From Ceratotherium simum simum (lineage: Eukaryota; Chordata; Mammalia; Perissodactyla; Rhinocerotidae), in the NCBI RefSeq assembly GCF_000283155.1, contig NW_004454195.1:8216644-8280643 (forward strand): 64,000 nt of DNA. Reading direction: 5' to 3'. Made by a program: the position numbers and the translations under genes. Below, piece after piece: positions 18,870 to 32,398 of this stretch. The notes below the pieces were generated by a model. That model was not told the DNA's origin. It searched no databases and was given only the letters and a program-made list of their open reading frames with translations. How positions within the stretch are numbered: position 1 is the first letter of the stretch; every line of letters begins with the position of its first letter.

Positions 18870-20110
18870 ATTTTGTTAAATATTTTTTTCTTCCTCATTC
18901 TCATTTTATTCCCCTTCTGGGAATTCAATTATACCTACATTAGACTATTTTTAATATTGTCCCACATGCCCCTGAGGCTACGTTCATTTTTTTCTTGAAA
19001 TGTTTTCCTACTTTTCAGGTTGAATATTTTTACTGCTCTGTCTTAAAGTTCATTTCTCTTTCTTCTGCTATCTCCAATCTGCTATTAAATCCAATGAGTG
19101 GTTTTACAGTGTCAATTATTATACTTTCTGCAATACAATTTTCATTTTTGGAAAGTTTCCATTTCATTGCTTAGATTCCCTATCTGATCATTCATTAACA
19201 CCTTATTTTTCTTTAATATTTTTATCATGTTTATAAGACTGCTTTAAGCCATTGTCTGCTAAATCCAATATCTAGGCCATCTCAGGGTTGATTCCTGTTG
19301 ACTGCTTTTTATCCTGAGTATGGATCGCAATACCTATTTCTTAGCATGTCTAGTAATTTTTTTGAAAATGGCCTTTGGCAATGATACTTTAGAGAGACTT
19401 TGGTTTCTGTTATGTTTCTCTAAAGAGTTTGACTTTTGTGATAGCTGGCAGTTAAATTACTAGCTGATCACCTTAGATGTGTGAAGGCTTGGTTTTACAT
19501 TTTGTTGAGGCAGAACTGTGGAGATGTTTCCCAAGCTCCACTAACTTGGCAGGACTCAACATACAAATACTTTCTCCCCTGAAGATCTTGTCTGGACATG
19601 ATGTTAGTCTTTTAGGTGGTGGGTAGGCCTTAATCTAAGATATAGCTCTTAATTCTAAAGTACTACCTTTTGGGTGTCTCAGCTACATCCTAGGATGTTA
19701 ATGAGATATTGAGTTATTGGCCAGACTGAAATTTCAACACCCCCTCAGCACTTGCTTGTCTTCTTGTATTTTTTCCCAAAGTAGTCACTCTCTGGTAAGC
19801 CTCACATAGTCTTGCCCTGTGTAGGTACAGCCCAGCTCATAGCCAAGGACTTATAGGAGAACCCTCACATATTTCTCCCCCTCTCCTGCCTCTCAAGGCT
19901 CTCTCCTTCCTGATGCTTCTGCTCCACAGATTTTAGGCACTTGATCTTCCCCAAACTCTAATCTCTGCCTCCTCAGCTCAGCAAGACTGCCTAGCTCTTC
20001 TGGGACTCCAGTTCCCTGTGCCATGGTCAGGAGGTCAGGAATTTGTCCCTAAAGAGAGAGCTAGGACAATTATAATGTTCAGCTCAGAGTTTTCCTTCTT
20101 TCAGGGATGT
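18870..20110 (-). repeat. L1M 5' region (degraded)
   Basis: T-rich inverted sequence with features of old L1 5' ends: 'atattgtcccacatgcccct' near 18955 and 'cattgtctgctaaatccaat' near 19251. Similar sequence recurs at 22.85-23.6 kb. No ORF survives. Confidence 0.6.
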
Positions 20111-20173
20111 TAGTCTAGTGCTGTCTATTGTCAAGTTGCCTGAACACAGTACCCTCATATATTTTGTCTGGTA

Positions 20174-20492
20174 CAGGCTTACCTCATTTTATTACACTTC
20201 ACTTTATTGTACTCAGATATTGTATTTTTTACAAGACCCTCCACCAGCAAAAAGATTACAACTTGCTAAGGCTCAGATGATGGTTAGCATTTTTTTTAGC
20301 AATAAAGTGTTTTCAATTAAGTTATGTACCTTATTTCTTTAGACATAATGCACACTTAATAGACCAAAGTATAGTGTAAACATAACTTTTATATGCACTG
20401 GGAAGCCAAAAAATTCTTGTGACTCTCTTATTGAAATTCGCTTTATTGTGGTGGTCTAGAACCAAATTCACAATATCTCTGATGTATGCCTG
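20174..20492. mobile_element. Tigger-type (TcMar) MITE
   Basis: The ends are caggcttacctca and (inverse) caggcatacatca, each flanked by TA, the mariner/Tigger target duplication. Interior blocks such as 'ctccaccagcaaaaagatta' and 'gctttattgtggtggtctag' match Tigger-derived non-autonomous elements. The interior lacks a transposase. Confidence 0.8.
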
Positions 20493-20559
20493 TATTTACA
20501 GTTGTTTACAGAAGAAGGGCTACTTCAGTACCGATTACTCTGACTAAGCTGCCATAGCA

Positions 20560-23500
20560 TATGCAAAAGGCTACCTTCTATAAGTTTATATGTAAAAGTT
20601 TCACAGCTGTGTTGTGATATAATTGATTTATAATCATAACTGCACACAAACTATACAGTTTGATGAATTTTGACATATATATACACACACATGTGAAGCT
20701 GTCACCATATGAAGCTGTCAGCACAGTCAAGACAATGAACATTTCTAACAGCTCATAAGTTTCCTTGTGACCTTTGTAATCCCTAGCCTCTGCCCTTCCC
20801 CATCCCCAGGCAATCACTAATCTGCTTGCTGTCACTATAAAAGAGTTTGATTTCTAGGATTTTATATAAAATGAATAACGAAGTACGTATTTTTTTATTA
20901 TCTAATTTTTTTTCAGTACAATGATTTTGAGATTCACCCGTGTTGTGTGTATTAGTAATTTGTAACTTTTTATTTCTGAGTAGTATTCCTTTTATGGATG
21001 TAGCACAATTTGTTTATCTATTCACCTGTTAATGGATCTTTGGGTTGTTTCCAGTTTGGCCTATTACAAATAAATCTGCTATAAACATTCATGTACAAGT
21101 CTTTGTATGGACATATGCTTTATTACTCTTTGGTAAACATCTAGGGGTAGAATGGCTGTGTCATAAAGTAGGTATATTTTTATTTTAGCCTTTTAAGAAA
21201 CTGCCAAACTTATGAATCTTATACATTTTGGTATGTTGTATTTCATCATCATTCATCTTAAAATGTTTTCTAATTTTCATTTTGATTTTTTTTTTTTTAC
21301 CCAAGGGTTATTTAAAGGTGTTTTAGTTTCAAACATTGGGAAATTGTCTAGTTATCTTTCTGTTATTGGTTCTGGTTGATTCTACGGTGGTCAGAGACAT
21401 ACACTGTATGATTTCAATCCTTTGCAACTTGTTGAAACTTACTTATTGTTCAGAGTATGTTCTGTTTTGGTAAATAATCCATGTGCACTTGAAAATGATG
21501 TGTATCCTGCAATTATTGTATAGTGTTCTGTGTGTGTATGTTAGGTCAAGTTGTTACTTTTTTTCCAAATTTTCTGTAGTTTTACTGATTTTTTTTTGTC
21601 TGCTTATTCTATCAGTTCCTGAGAGAGGTTTGTGAGTGTAGATTTGTCTCTCTCTCCTTTTAGTCCTGCCAATTTTTGCTTTATATGTTTTGAAGCTATG
21701 TTATTAGGTACATGGAAATTTATGTTCCTTCCTGTTGATTTGATCTTTCTATTATTATGAAATATCCCTCTTTATCTCTCATAATAATTTTTACCTTAAA
21801 ATCTTTGTATGATATTAATAAAGCCATACCCCCTTGAAATTAGTGTTTGCATGGAATATGTTTTCCATTCTTTTATTTTAAACCTATCTGTATTTATATT
21901 TATTTTGCATTTCTTATAAATAACCTAAAGTTGCATCTATTTTATATTCGGTCAGATTCTTAGTCTTTTAATTGGAGTATTTAATCTATTTACATTTAAT
22001 GTTATTATTGATATAGTTGAATTTAAGTCTACAAGCTTATTGTTTCCTATTTGTTCCACCTCACTTCCCTTCCTTTTTCCTCCTTTTCTGCCATTATCTC
22101 ATTATATGTCCTCTGTTAGCTTTTTTTGGTCATAACTTCATTCTTTTAGTAGTTACTCTAGAATTGCAAAATGCATTCTTAATTTTTTACTATTTACCTT
22201 AAATCAGTACTATACCACATCCTGAACAATGCAAGAACTTTTACGTCCATTTACCCCCTATATGTTTTGCTATTTTTTAAAAGATATTTTACTTCAACAT
22301 ATGTTTTAAACCGCAAAGAACTTTATTATTGCTATTTTAAATGGCCGTTAGTCTTTTATGTTTACCCATATATTTACTCTTGCCTGGTGCTTTTTATTGC
22401 TTCTTGCACTTCTGTGTTCTGATTTGCAATGATTGTTTTTGCTTGCTTGAAGAACTTTCTTAAATATTTCTTGTAAGACTGGTCTGCCCGTGATGTATTT
22501 GCTTTAACCTTTGTTTTCTTAGAAGTTTTTATACTGTTTTCATTTATTAGGGGTATTTTCCCTAATACAACCTGGAATTCAAGGTCAGCAGTTATTTTTT
22601 TTCTTTTGGTGCTTCAATGATGTCTTCTGGCTTCAATAGTTTATGTTGAGAAGTCAGCTGTCATTCTTATTCGTTTTTTTTTTCTTTGAGATTAATGTAT
22701 ATATATATTTTTTAACTGCTTTTAAAATTTTATTTTTTTGTTTATTTATTTTTGTTTTTCAGCAGTTTGACCATGAAGTGCCAAATTGTGGTTTCCTTTG
22801 TATTTCTCCTGTTTGAGTTTTGTTGAACTTCTGGATTTTAGGTCTTTCATCACATTTGGAAAATAATGAGTATTATTTCCTTAAATATTTCTTCTATTTT
22901 ATTCTCTCTTCTCCTTTGAGAGGAAATACCTCATTTCCTCTCAAATGGCATATATATTAGATCCTTTGCTCATGTCCACAATCTGTCTTAGTCTTTATTC
23001 TGTTTTTCTTCTTTTTTTGCTCTTTGCTTTAATTTGATTATTTCTATAAACCTGTCTTTGACTTCACTAAGCCTGTCTTCTGCTGTATTCAGTCTTTTGC
23101 TAAACACATCAAGTGACTTCTAATTTTAGATATTATATTTTGCAGTTCTAGAGTGTTCATTTAACACTTCTATGAATTATAAAATTCTCTGCTGAAACGT
23201 TCCATATTTTAATTTATTTTGTCTGTATTTTTTTTTAACTTATTATTTGTAATTATTTTGAAGTCCTTCTAAGCTAATTCTAATATTTGGGTCTTTTCTA
23301 GATCTGCTTCTACTGACTGTTTTTTTCTCTAGATTATCATCACCCTTTTCCTACTTCTTCACATGTCTAGTAATATTTTATTGTATGCTGGATTGTGTTG
23401 CAGAAGCTCTGCATTATGTAATTTTTCTCTAAAGTTATGTTGAGTTTTGTATCAGTAGGCATTTGAATTACTGGCAGATCACTTCAATTCTGTCAATATT

Positions 23501-24160
23501 TGATTTAGAATTTTTTAGGGTTAGTGGTTTTCAATTATTTTCTTATTCCTAGAAAGTAGCCCTCACTCTTAAACATGGACTTTCTAGAGTCTCAGCTGAA
23601 TGAGTGGAGTGTTCATCAAAGTCTTTTCAATCTGAATAGGCTGGAATTTTAAGATCTCATAGCATTTTGCAACCTCTGAAATCTTTGCTCATCAATTAGC
23701 CTCCCAACAGCTGTTTTTTCTTTTTCTCTTTATATATATGTATTTATTTATTATTTATATATACTATATTTATATATCTTTATTTATATATATATACATT
23801 TATATTCCTTTCTTTTGAAGTATGTCCCACTTAGCTTAAATTCTAAGAATTTTTATGCAGATTTTTTTTGGGCTCCTTATCTTTAGTTCTCCCTTACCTA
23901 CTACCTGCCCTCCCTCCCCCCAATCCCAACATTCTTAGCAGATCCAAACTCTGATCTCTGTTTCTTCTGCCCAATGAAACTGGCACATTGTGCTTGGGCC
24001 TTATTTCCCTGTGCCAAGGATTTTCAGGGAGAAATCTTGAGCAACCGTAGGACTCATCTCATGTATTTCCATTTGCTTGAAAATTGTACTCCTGAATTGC
24101 TTGCTGCCCAGTGCCTTCTAACAGTTGTTTTATATATTGTGTTCAGCCTTTATAGTTCTT
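20560..24160 (-). repeat. L1M element with most of ORF2 missing
   Basis: From left to right (3' to 5'): L1M 3' UTR (20560-21190); ORF2 endonuclease-region sequence (about 21300-22020, with 'gtacatggaaatttatgtt' and the downstream 'ccctctttatctct'); ORF1-like sequence (to about 22850); and 5' UTR-like sequence (to about 24160). The reverse transcriptase part expected between 21190 and 21300 is absent. An AT-rich stretch occupies 23730-23800. Confidence 0.65.
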
Positions 24161-24164
24161 ATTT

Positions 24165-26250
24165 AATGATATGAGTCTGATACCAGCTACTTTATCATGG
24201 CCTGAACCAGAATTCCTTTAAATAAATTATAAATATGAATATTTTTGAGGAAAACTCCTTCACCCTAAGAATATTAATGTATTTCTTCATTTTTCAGTTC
24301 ATCAAACAAACATATTTTGAGGCTTGTTATATAGCAATTAGGGTACTTCTGGTGGATTTCCAGCAAACTCTTACTGAAAATAAGGAAATTTCTCTTTGTT
24401 TGTAAGGTACATATTCATACAGAAAAATCTATCAGAGCAAATAAATATCTTCTTCATACTAAACTTTTGCCTTGGCAAAAGACAAATAAACTTGATTTTA
24501 ATGATCAAATTCTAGCAATAAAAAAATCATGGGTCCATCAAAGTCAACTTCCAGATCGACTCCTTATCCATCAATTTCTGGGCAAGTTGTATAAAATTGA
24601 TTGTACTATCTCAAAGTTTAGCCTAGAGCATATTTGTATTAATCACAATGTTCAGGAACAGTGTAAATGAACTAAGATCAACACAAAGAGACAAAATTAC
24701 AATGCAAATATGTCTTTCAAGAGATCCGTAGGCTCAAAGTGTAAATCTTCACTGCCTCAGAATTCTTTCTTCTTTCTTCATGGACATGTAGCTCTGTTCT
24801 CCACAAATGTAGCTCTTGGCCTCCAAGCATGGAAATTTTATGCTCAATGATATAAGCTCTTGCAGCCATGGCCTAGGTGTACATATGTAAGTCTTTTAAG
24901 AGGATGTGGGAAGGAGGAACCAGACGTGTTTGGCCAGGCTATGCACATCCCCCTATTCTGTCTACATTGGACTGAGAAGGGACATGAAAGTGGGGATGTA
25001 TCTATTTCCAGATGTGTGGTTTTGTCAGAGAATCATAGAGCTTTTTACTGGCTTGGCTTTCTCTTCCTAGGTGAAACTTTGTGTGCCTGAAAACATCATT
25101 CCAGATGTTTTCTCTGACATCTGAATATTGATCTTTCCTCACCCAGCAATATTCCTGCATTACCACAGGTATATGTCCTTGTTGTGAGAGGCAACTCCAG
25201 AAATTTGGAACCTAGAAGTGAGAAATAGAAGAGGCAGCATAGCGACCAGTTGATGGAGTGCAGGAGGGTCAATTAAGAAAACAGGGGTCTATCTATATAC
25301 TTAAAGTACTCCAATTAGAAAGAAATTCATCGGGCTTTGCCAAAGAGACAAATGCCAATAAATTAGCTAAATAGCACACTGAAGAGTCAAACACAATCAG
25401 AGTTTCTGTCAGATTCTTGCAGTGATTCTGAGTGGACGTTGTGCAAATCAAGAAACTTTTCTTCACTGTGTTTTAAATCACTTAAACAGTGCAAGTAATG
25501 TTATAAAGATTAATATACATATATATATAATTATGGTTAAGATATCTATTTCTTTCTGTTTACAAAACAAAGCAATTCATCTAATTATACCCACAAAAAC
25601 TCAGTGAAACAACCCAAACATTTTATGAAAATTATTTATTTTTGTTTATCTATTCTGTTTCCATCTTTTTCTAGGGTCACTTTAGACTATAGGGTGACAA
25701 GTATAGAAGCAAGGAGACCATTAGGAGGTGACCACAGTTATCACGGTGAGAGGTGAAGGGGCTCAGACTATGGTGGTGGCAGTAGAAGTGATGGGAAGTG
25801 GTGAGACTCCAGAGATATATTGAGGGTTGAACCAACAGGATTTCCTAAAGATTGAAGATAGGATGTGACCAAAGGAAAGGATTTAAGGGTTATATCAAGG
25901 ATTTTACCCTAAGCAGGTGCTTTATGAACAGCATCATGGTAGTGGCTCCTTTCTAAAAAACTGTGGCAAATTTGTGGACTACGAATAAGTTGAAAGTTCA
26001 TTTGGTGCTATTGATTGAGTTGCCCCAGTTGCTTGCTGACAAAATGTTTATTTTTGTGTAGATACAGCCCAGATGTAGAAAATAGGCAGACAGAGAGTGT
26101 GTGCCATCTGCCCTTCCCCTTGGAGTTTCCTTGTTGATGTATCTTTCACCTTTGCCACAGGTGGGAGTCGAAGGGCACAAAGCCGTGCCTTTCATTAGGA
26201 TTTTAGTGGAGTCCACAGAACAAAAATAACATGCTAGTTGTGTCAAACCC
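24165..26250. other. No gene or clear repeat recognised
   Basis: AT-rich sequence with short open frames lacking known domains and a small TA run near 25514-25530. Confidence 0.45.
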
Positions 26251-26800
26251 CAGGTAATGATTAGCCGTGTCATGAAAAGCCTTGACCTTCAGGCTGGAGA
26301 TATTTTTAAGGAGCTGTGTATTGAAAGCTCGGAGGACTGATTGTGATTACCTTGAAGTGTCATTTAAATAATATATTAACATACATCTATGGACACAAAT
26401 TAGAGCATGACCTACTGCTTCTTTGGGGAAACTAAAGACAGCCAAAGACTATCATGTACTATGAATAGATTTTTATGGAGATATTTTATTTTATTCCACC
26501 TGTCAGGATAAAGAGCGGGGCAGACAGCTTTCCAGCTTACCAAATGTTACCAAGCCCTGAATACTTCAGCCTCCACGTAATTATATCCTTTTTATTTATT
26601 GATAAACACCATATGCCTGTCATGTCAGATCAGAGAATGTCAAGGAGTCATTCATTAGACTCTACTACAAAGCCTCCCTCATTATGCTCCACTTCGTTCA
26701 TTCTTGCTAAGCCTTCACTTCTGAGGACCCCTGTCTCTAGGGGATTCACAGCAGCGTATTCAACTCAAATAGCATGTCTTTGATAGATGAGCCATTGGTG
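26250..26800. promoter_or_regulatory. Candidate non-coding element (single-copy, motif-rich)
   Basis: No repeat is recognised. It has a pattern common in conserved enhancers: an AT-rich homeodomain-like block (gtcatttaaataatatatta, 26358-26377), a forkhead-like 'tgataaac' (26600-26607) and an E-box CACCTG near 26498. Conservation is not testable here. Confidence 0.25.
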
Positions 26801-26870
26801 GTATCACTAATATGCAACTCCCTTCTTTCAATTATTTGCCCTGATGTGGGGAGCCATGATTCAGATAATT

Positions 26871-26901
26871 CCAAAAAAAAAAAAAAGAGAGAGAGAGAGA
26901 A
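26871..26901. repeat. A-run followed by (GA)n
   Basis: Fifteen or so A residues run directly into a short GA repeat. Confidence 0.9.
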
Positions 26902-27194
26902 AGTAATAAAAATTATTTATAGTTAGTTCAGAAATATATAAGTAGCCCTTGAAACACTTCACTCTTCCTAATTATAGTTTACACAGACTAAACTTAAAGT
27001 TGATTTGCATCCTGTAAGCCTACGTGAGCTACAGAGAATGGAGTCTTGTTTAGTGTGACAGATGGCAGGGTGATACTGTTTTGGAATTAAAAAGAAAATA
27101 TATTGTAGCATTTCCAGTAAAAAAGGGCCCTCCTTTTGGTATAAATACGTGAGAATGCCTGAGATGATAATGGTGATAATGATCACAAGAAAAA

Positions 27195-27430
27195 TAATAG
27201 CTAATAACTTACTGACCTTTTAATATGTGCCACCTACTGCTCTGGGCACTCCACTTATATTAAGCCTCTTACTCCTTATATGAGTTATGTATTGTTATTA
27301 CTCATATTTTACAAATGAGGAAACTGATGTGTAAAGAGGACAAGTAACTTGCTCATGGTCACACAGCCAATAAGTGGCAGAGCTGAGATTTGTATCCAGA
27401 TGGCCTGATTCTGCACTTTTAACTTCTTAA
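27195..27430 (-). repeat. MIR SINE
   Basis: Inverted MIR in good order: 'taatatgtgccacctactgc', 'acaaatgaggaaactgatgt', 'cttgctcatggtcacacagc', 'agtggcagagctgagatttg'. Confidence 0.88.
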
Positions 27431-27439
27431 ATCACGTGA

Positions 27440-27932
27440 AAATATCAACAGTAAAATAGAATATGTTCCTTAGCTTGATAGAAAGGGAGATGCCTAGGTG
27501 CTAGAACAGAGAGGAAACTCAAAGTTGCAGTTGTAAGAAGAAACTGAAGAAGTAAAGCCCCCAGGAACATCAGGCCCAAATACGGACCCTAAGAACTAGA
27601 TAGGATTTTAATGTCTGCATGGGGGACAGGATACATAAACTCGGACCTGTGCAGGGAGAGGAGCTTGGAACGAAGCTCCTTATTAAAGTTGGGAATACTG
27701 GAGGCTTGCCTCATGTGTGAAAGGAACCAGAAAAACTTTGCCCAACAACCCAGAAAGCTAAAAGGAAGGTTGTTGTCTTCTTGTAGCAATGGTAGACAAA
27801 GATATTTGTAAATGTGTGAGCAAATCTCAATAAAGGAGAAAAAAAAATTCCAAACCCATGTTACAAGCAGGTATGAAGTCCACATTTTTATTACCTACAG
27901 TATAAAGGAACGTGAAACTTAGAAATAAACAT
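27440..27932. other. No gene or repeat recognised
   Basis: The opposing open frames at 27589-27885 and 27611-27811 overlap on both strands and match nothing I know. Confidence 0.45.
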
Positions 27933-27941
27933 AAAAATTAG

Positions 27942-28155
27942 TCTGCATCCAGTTAAGTGTGCGCCTGGGTTCTCAGGTTCGGACCCCAGGCGCACACAGA
28001 TGCACTGCTTGTCAAGCCATGCTGTGGCTGCGTCCCATATAAAGTAGAGGAAGATGGGCACAGACGTTAGCCCAGAGCCAATCATCCTCGGCAAAAAAAG
28101 AGGAGGCTTGTCATCGGATGTGAGCTCTGGGCTCACAAAAAAAAAGAAAAAGAAA
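27942..28155 (+). mobile_element. ERE SINE (equine repetitive element), 5'-truncated
   Basis: The tRNA-derived body has a B-box-like 'ggttcggaccccagg' (27976-27990), followed by the ERE right half ('gggcacagacgttagcccag') and an A-rich tail. A 9-bp aaaaattag direct repeat at 27933-27941 and 28156-28164 looks like the target duplication. The first part of the tRNA-like head is missing. Confidence 0.85.
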
Positions 28156-28199
28156 AAAAATTAGCATCCACTGAAAACCTCTGGGGCTTTGACAGAAGG

Positions 28200-30690
28200 A
28201 AATGGAAAAGGCTCTACAGGAACAGTTCCACCACTCAGGGATAAGGCATACCGTTGGCTGTGAGAGAGAAACTGAGTGTGAACTACTAGTAAAAAATTAC
28301 GGACTACACAAAGAAATCAACCACTGTGAGGATGAGTCAACAGATAAAACAAGTAGTTCTCCAGGTATTGGACATAAGAGATAATTGGAAAAATGCTATA
28401 AATACATTTAAAATTATTGAAGAGACGAAGGAACAAAGAATGCATTGCAAGATAGGACACTGTGAGTTAAAAGTGGATTTTTAAAAGAACCAAATAGGAC
28501 TTTAGGAAATGAAAAAACTAAAATAAAAACTCAATAGGTAAGTAAACAAGAGATTTGATGCAGATGAATGGAGAAGTAATGTGCCAGTGGGTAGAGCCGA
28601 GGAACTCATCCAAAGAGAACAAGATATTGGGGGGGGGGGGGCGGATTACCCCTAGAGGTAAAGAGATGGAAAATGAGAGGTTAAGAAAGATGGAGGATTG
28701 AATCAGAAGGTCCAACATATGCCTAGTAGGAGTTCCAGATAGAAGAAACAATATTTGAAGAGAGGCAAAATTTAAAGAGATAATAGCTATTTCTCAAATC
28801 AAAGAAAAACATGCAGATGCATACCTAATTATGAACAGAATAAATACACATAAATCTGCACCTAAACCCAGTGGAGTAAAACCGCAGCACACCCAAGAAA
28901 AATAGAAAATCTTGACAGCGACAGAAGGAAAGATATGTAATAGAATGTTACAATGGGACTCTTTCTGTCTCAATTTCTGTGGAGGCAATGTAAGGCCAAT
29001 AACAAAATAGTAAGGAGCAAGTAGTCCCTCATTACAAAGAGAGGTACTATACTACTATGCAGAATGTGGGAAGGGAGTGTTAAAAACCATGACACTTAGC
29101 CCAAATCCACTTCAAGAGTATAATGGTGAGTATAATTAGTGAAGAGCTGCGGCATTTTCCATCCCTCACATTTATGTGTGAGTGTGGGTGTGGATGTGTG
29201 TGTGGTGGGAGACAAGAATTCCACGCATTCTTAAGTCTACTAATGGGGGCTTTGAGAGGATCACTTGGAGAGTCTGATATTGTCCCCTAGAATTTGTGAA
29301 AATACAAGGAACTAGTGTTTCACTCAGTCTCAAGAAGCCTTGGTGAAGGTAAAAAGCTTTGGCTGTAACCGCTTACAGGGTCCAGGTGAGGCAGAAAGGG
29401 AGAGTGGTAGTTGAAACCCTTCTCCGTTTGGCTTGGTGAATATATATTGTTTCTTAAAGGCTAAATAGACACTGTGGACTTGAACTGGCACCGTCTTCAA
29501 GGAACCTGCCCAAGATGGAGGCCTGGCAATTGAGGGGAGCCAAGCAATAAAAGATTGTGTGATGGGCTGCTAGGGGCAGGAGGGGAGGGTAGGTTGCAAG
29601 AGGTTAACTAGTGTGTTGCCTCTGCCAGAACTGCAACGTGGAGTCTCACTGAGGGGCTCAAAAACCCAAGTTGCCCCCAAGTGAAAGAATCACTGTTGAA
29701 ATCCATAAATCCCAGAAAGCATGCAGACCAGATCATGGCACTATCAGTAAAGTAAGACATTTCCTGCCAGACCTTACTCCTTTCCCAGCAAACTAGCACT
29801 GGGCCCCTCACTCTACCCCAGGAATCTAGAAATCCCTTGCCCCTAGTCAGGGAGCAGGGGCAAGAATTAGAGAAGCATAAGGAGGAAAAATAGAGAAGTC
29901 ATCCTCTTCCCTTTCCCTCCGCAAGCTTTAGTGTGAAGCAGGCCCTAGCTGGAGGGCTTTAACTTTTAATAAATTTCCATTGGTTTACTAGCACACAAGG
30001 AAGGACCTTTTATTTACTGAAATGAGATTTTCTGTTTTTGTTAATTAAAAGGACCCAGAAAATTTTACTAGCTGAGAACAATGAAAAAAGTCATGGTACC
30101 TTCCCAAGATATCATCTGAGGGGTAAGGGAAAAACCAGCTCCATAGAGTGGGTTTGAGTGACCAAGAGGAGATTAACGAAGTAATTTTCTTCTTGTACCC
30201 TATCACATTGCTCTCTCAGTGTACTTATTATGGAGAGAATCTCTATAAAGATATGACAATTAGACTAATAGTAGACTTTTCATGAGCAAAATTAGGAGTT
30301 AGAAGACTGGAGGAAATAATAGAATTCCATTCCCAACTAAACCATCATCCAAGACCAAGGCTGAAATGAAAGCACGTTCAGATACACACACACAAAAGAA
30401 CTATAAGTTTACTTCCAGAGCTTAAATAACTACCGAAGGTTGTATTTCAGTAAGAAGAAAATTGAATGCAAAAGGAAAAAGTGGGATGCAAGAAGCAATA
30501 GTAAGCAAAGAAATTGATAACATGTTGGTAATTCTAAGTAAGCATTGATTCATTGCGGATTTGCTTATAAGCAAGCTAAAAACAACGTACTAGATAACAA
30601 TGTGGAAAATGGAAAGGATAATAAGAATTAAGCACTTTAAGATCTTTGTATGTTTCAGGAGAAGTATAGGGATATTAACTCAAACTTGAT
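28200..30690 (+). repeat. L1M/HAL1-type 5' portion
   Basis: A-rich sense sequence resembling old L1 ORF1 and its surroundings: 'ggtccaacatatgcctagta' near 28708 and 'gaagactggaggaaataata' near 30302, parallel to 34.87-36.5 kb. A run of 13 G lies at 28629-28641. Assignment of the middle (29000-29950) is less certain. Confidence 0.5.
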
Positions 30691-31613
30691 TAATTAGTCA
30701 TTACTGTTTTTGTTACCTATTTCATTAAATTCTTATTTTAAATTATATCCTTCCTTTTATTTACATTAAGTTTACTCTCCTAATCTTTTTCTAACATTTT
30801 ATGTTGAACACTTATGTCATTGAATTTCAATCTTTTCCTCTTCTGATAAATGCATCTAAGATGATGAACTTTCTTCTAAGTTCCATCTTAGTTGTATCCT
30901 AGAAATTACGAAGTGCTCTCGATGTCATTCAGTTCAAAACATCGTTTTAATTTATATTTGATTTCTTCTTGGCCAATGACTTATTTAATGATTTTTCTTT
31001 TGTTACAAACATGTAATGGGTGGGGAGAGAAGTTGGCTATCTTTTTGTTCTTGAATTCTATTTTTATTGCATTGTGATCAGAGAATCTGTCCAAGTCTGT
31101 TTGATATTAATTCTTTGGTATTTATTGAGACTTTCTTTGTAGCCTAGAATGTTGATTTTTTGTAAATCTTAATGTGTGTTTACAATGAATATATATTGTC
31201 TTTTTGCTGAATTTAGGATTTTTTTGTATGTGTGTGAACACATTTCTAATAGGTGTGAATGCGTTTACCTAGGAGTCATAAGGTTTACATATGTTCAGCT
31301 TTAGTAGATACTGCCAAGCAGTTTTCCAGAGTGGTTGCACCAATTTACATTCCCACCAGCAGTGCATGAGAGTTCCAGTAGCTCCACATCCTCACCGATA
31401 TTGGTATAATTAGTCCTTTAAAATGTTATCCATACTGGTGGATGGATAGTGGTAGCTCTTTATGGCTTTAAACTGCATTTTCCTGATTGCTAATGAAGCT
31501 GGCTTTTAAAAATTTATTTGCTGGCCATTGGATATTCTCTTCTGCAAATCTTTTGTCCATTTTTACCTATTTTTCTATTGGGTTAACTTTTTCTTATTGA
31601 TTTGTAGGAGTGT

Positions 31614-32187
31614 ATATTATATTAATTTCATATTGCTGTGTAACAAATTTCCCCAAACTTACTAGCTTAAAAGAACATTTATTATCTCACAGTTTATGTG
31701 GATCAAGAATCTGGGTGCTATTTAGTTGGGTGCCTCTGGCTTATGATCTTGCATGAGGTGGTAATTAAGCTGTTGGCCAGGGATGTAGTCATCTCAAAAC
31801 TTGACTAATGTTGGAAAATCTTCTTCCCAGCTTTCTCATGTGGTTGTTGGCAGACTTCACTTCCTCACGGGTTTTGGACTGAGGGCCTTGGTTCCTCACC
31901 ATATGATATGGGCCTCTCTATAAGATTGCTCACAATATGGCAGCTGGCTTCTCTTAGAGTGAGAGAGCAACAAGTGAGTGAGAGAGAACCTAGATGGGAG
32001 CCAGTCTTTTTATAACCTAATTGCAGAAATGACATCCGTTACTTCTGTGTTCTATATGTTAGAAGCAAGCAATAAGATTCAGCCCATAGTCAAGGACAGG
32101 GGATTACACAAGGCTGTAAATACCAGGAATCAGAAATTACTGGGAGCCATCTTGGAGACTGCCTACCATGGAGTTCTTTATGTATCC
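31614..32187 (-). mobile_element. MLT1-like LTR (MaLR) inside L1M
   Basis: Read on the minus strand it shows MLT1 features: 'gtcctccaagatgg'-like start, 'aggttataaaaagactggct', 'agaagccagctgccatattg', and a 3' end with 'gagataataaatgttctttt' before 'aatttgttacacagcaatat'. L1M sequence resumes on both sides. Confidence 0.7.
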
Positions 32188-32398
32188 TAGGTACGTGTTC
32201 TTTGCTGTATATGTGTATTACAAGTATCTACTTCAGCTCTGCAGCTTGCCTATTCTCTCTCTTAATGGCATCTTTTGATGAAAGGAGTTCTTAATTTTAA
32301 TGTAACCTAATTTATGGTTAGTACTTTTTGTATCCTCTTTAAGAAATCTTTGACTACTCCAAGGTCATGAAGATATTCTTCTACGCCATCTTCTAAAG

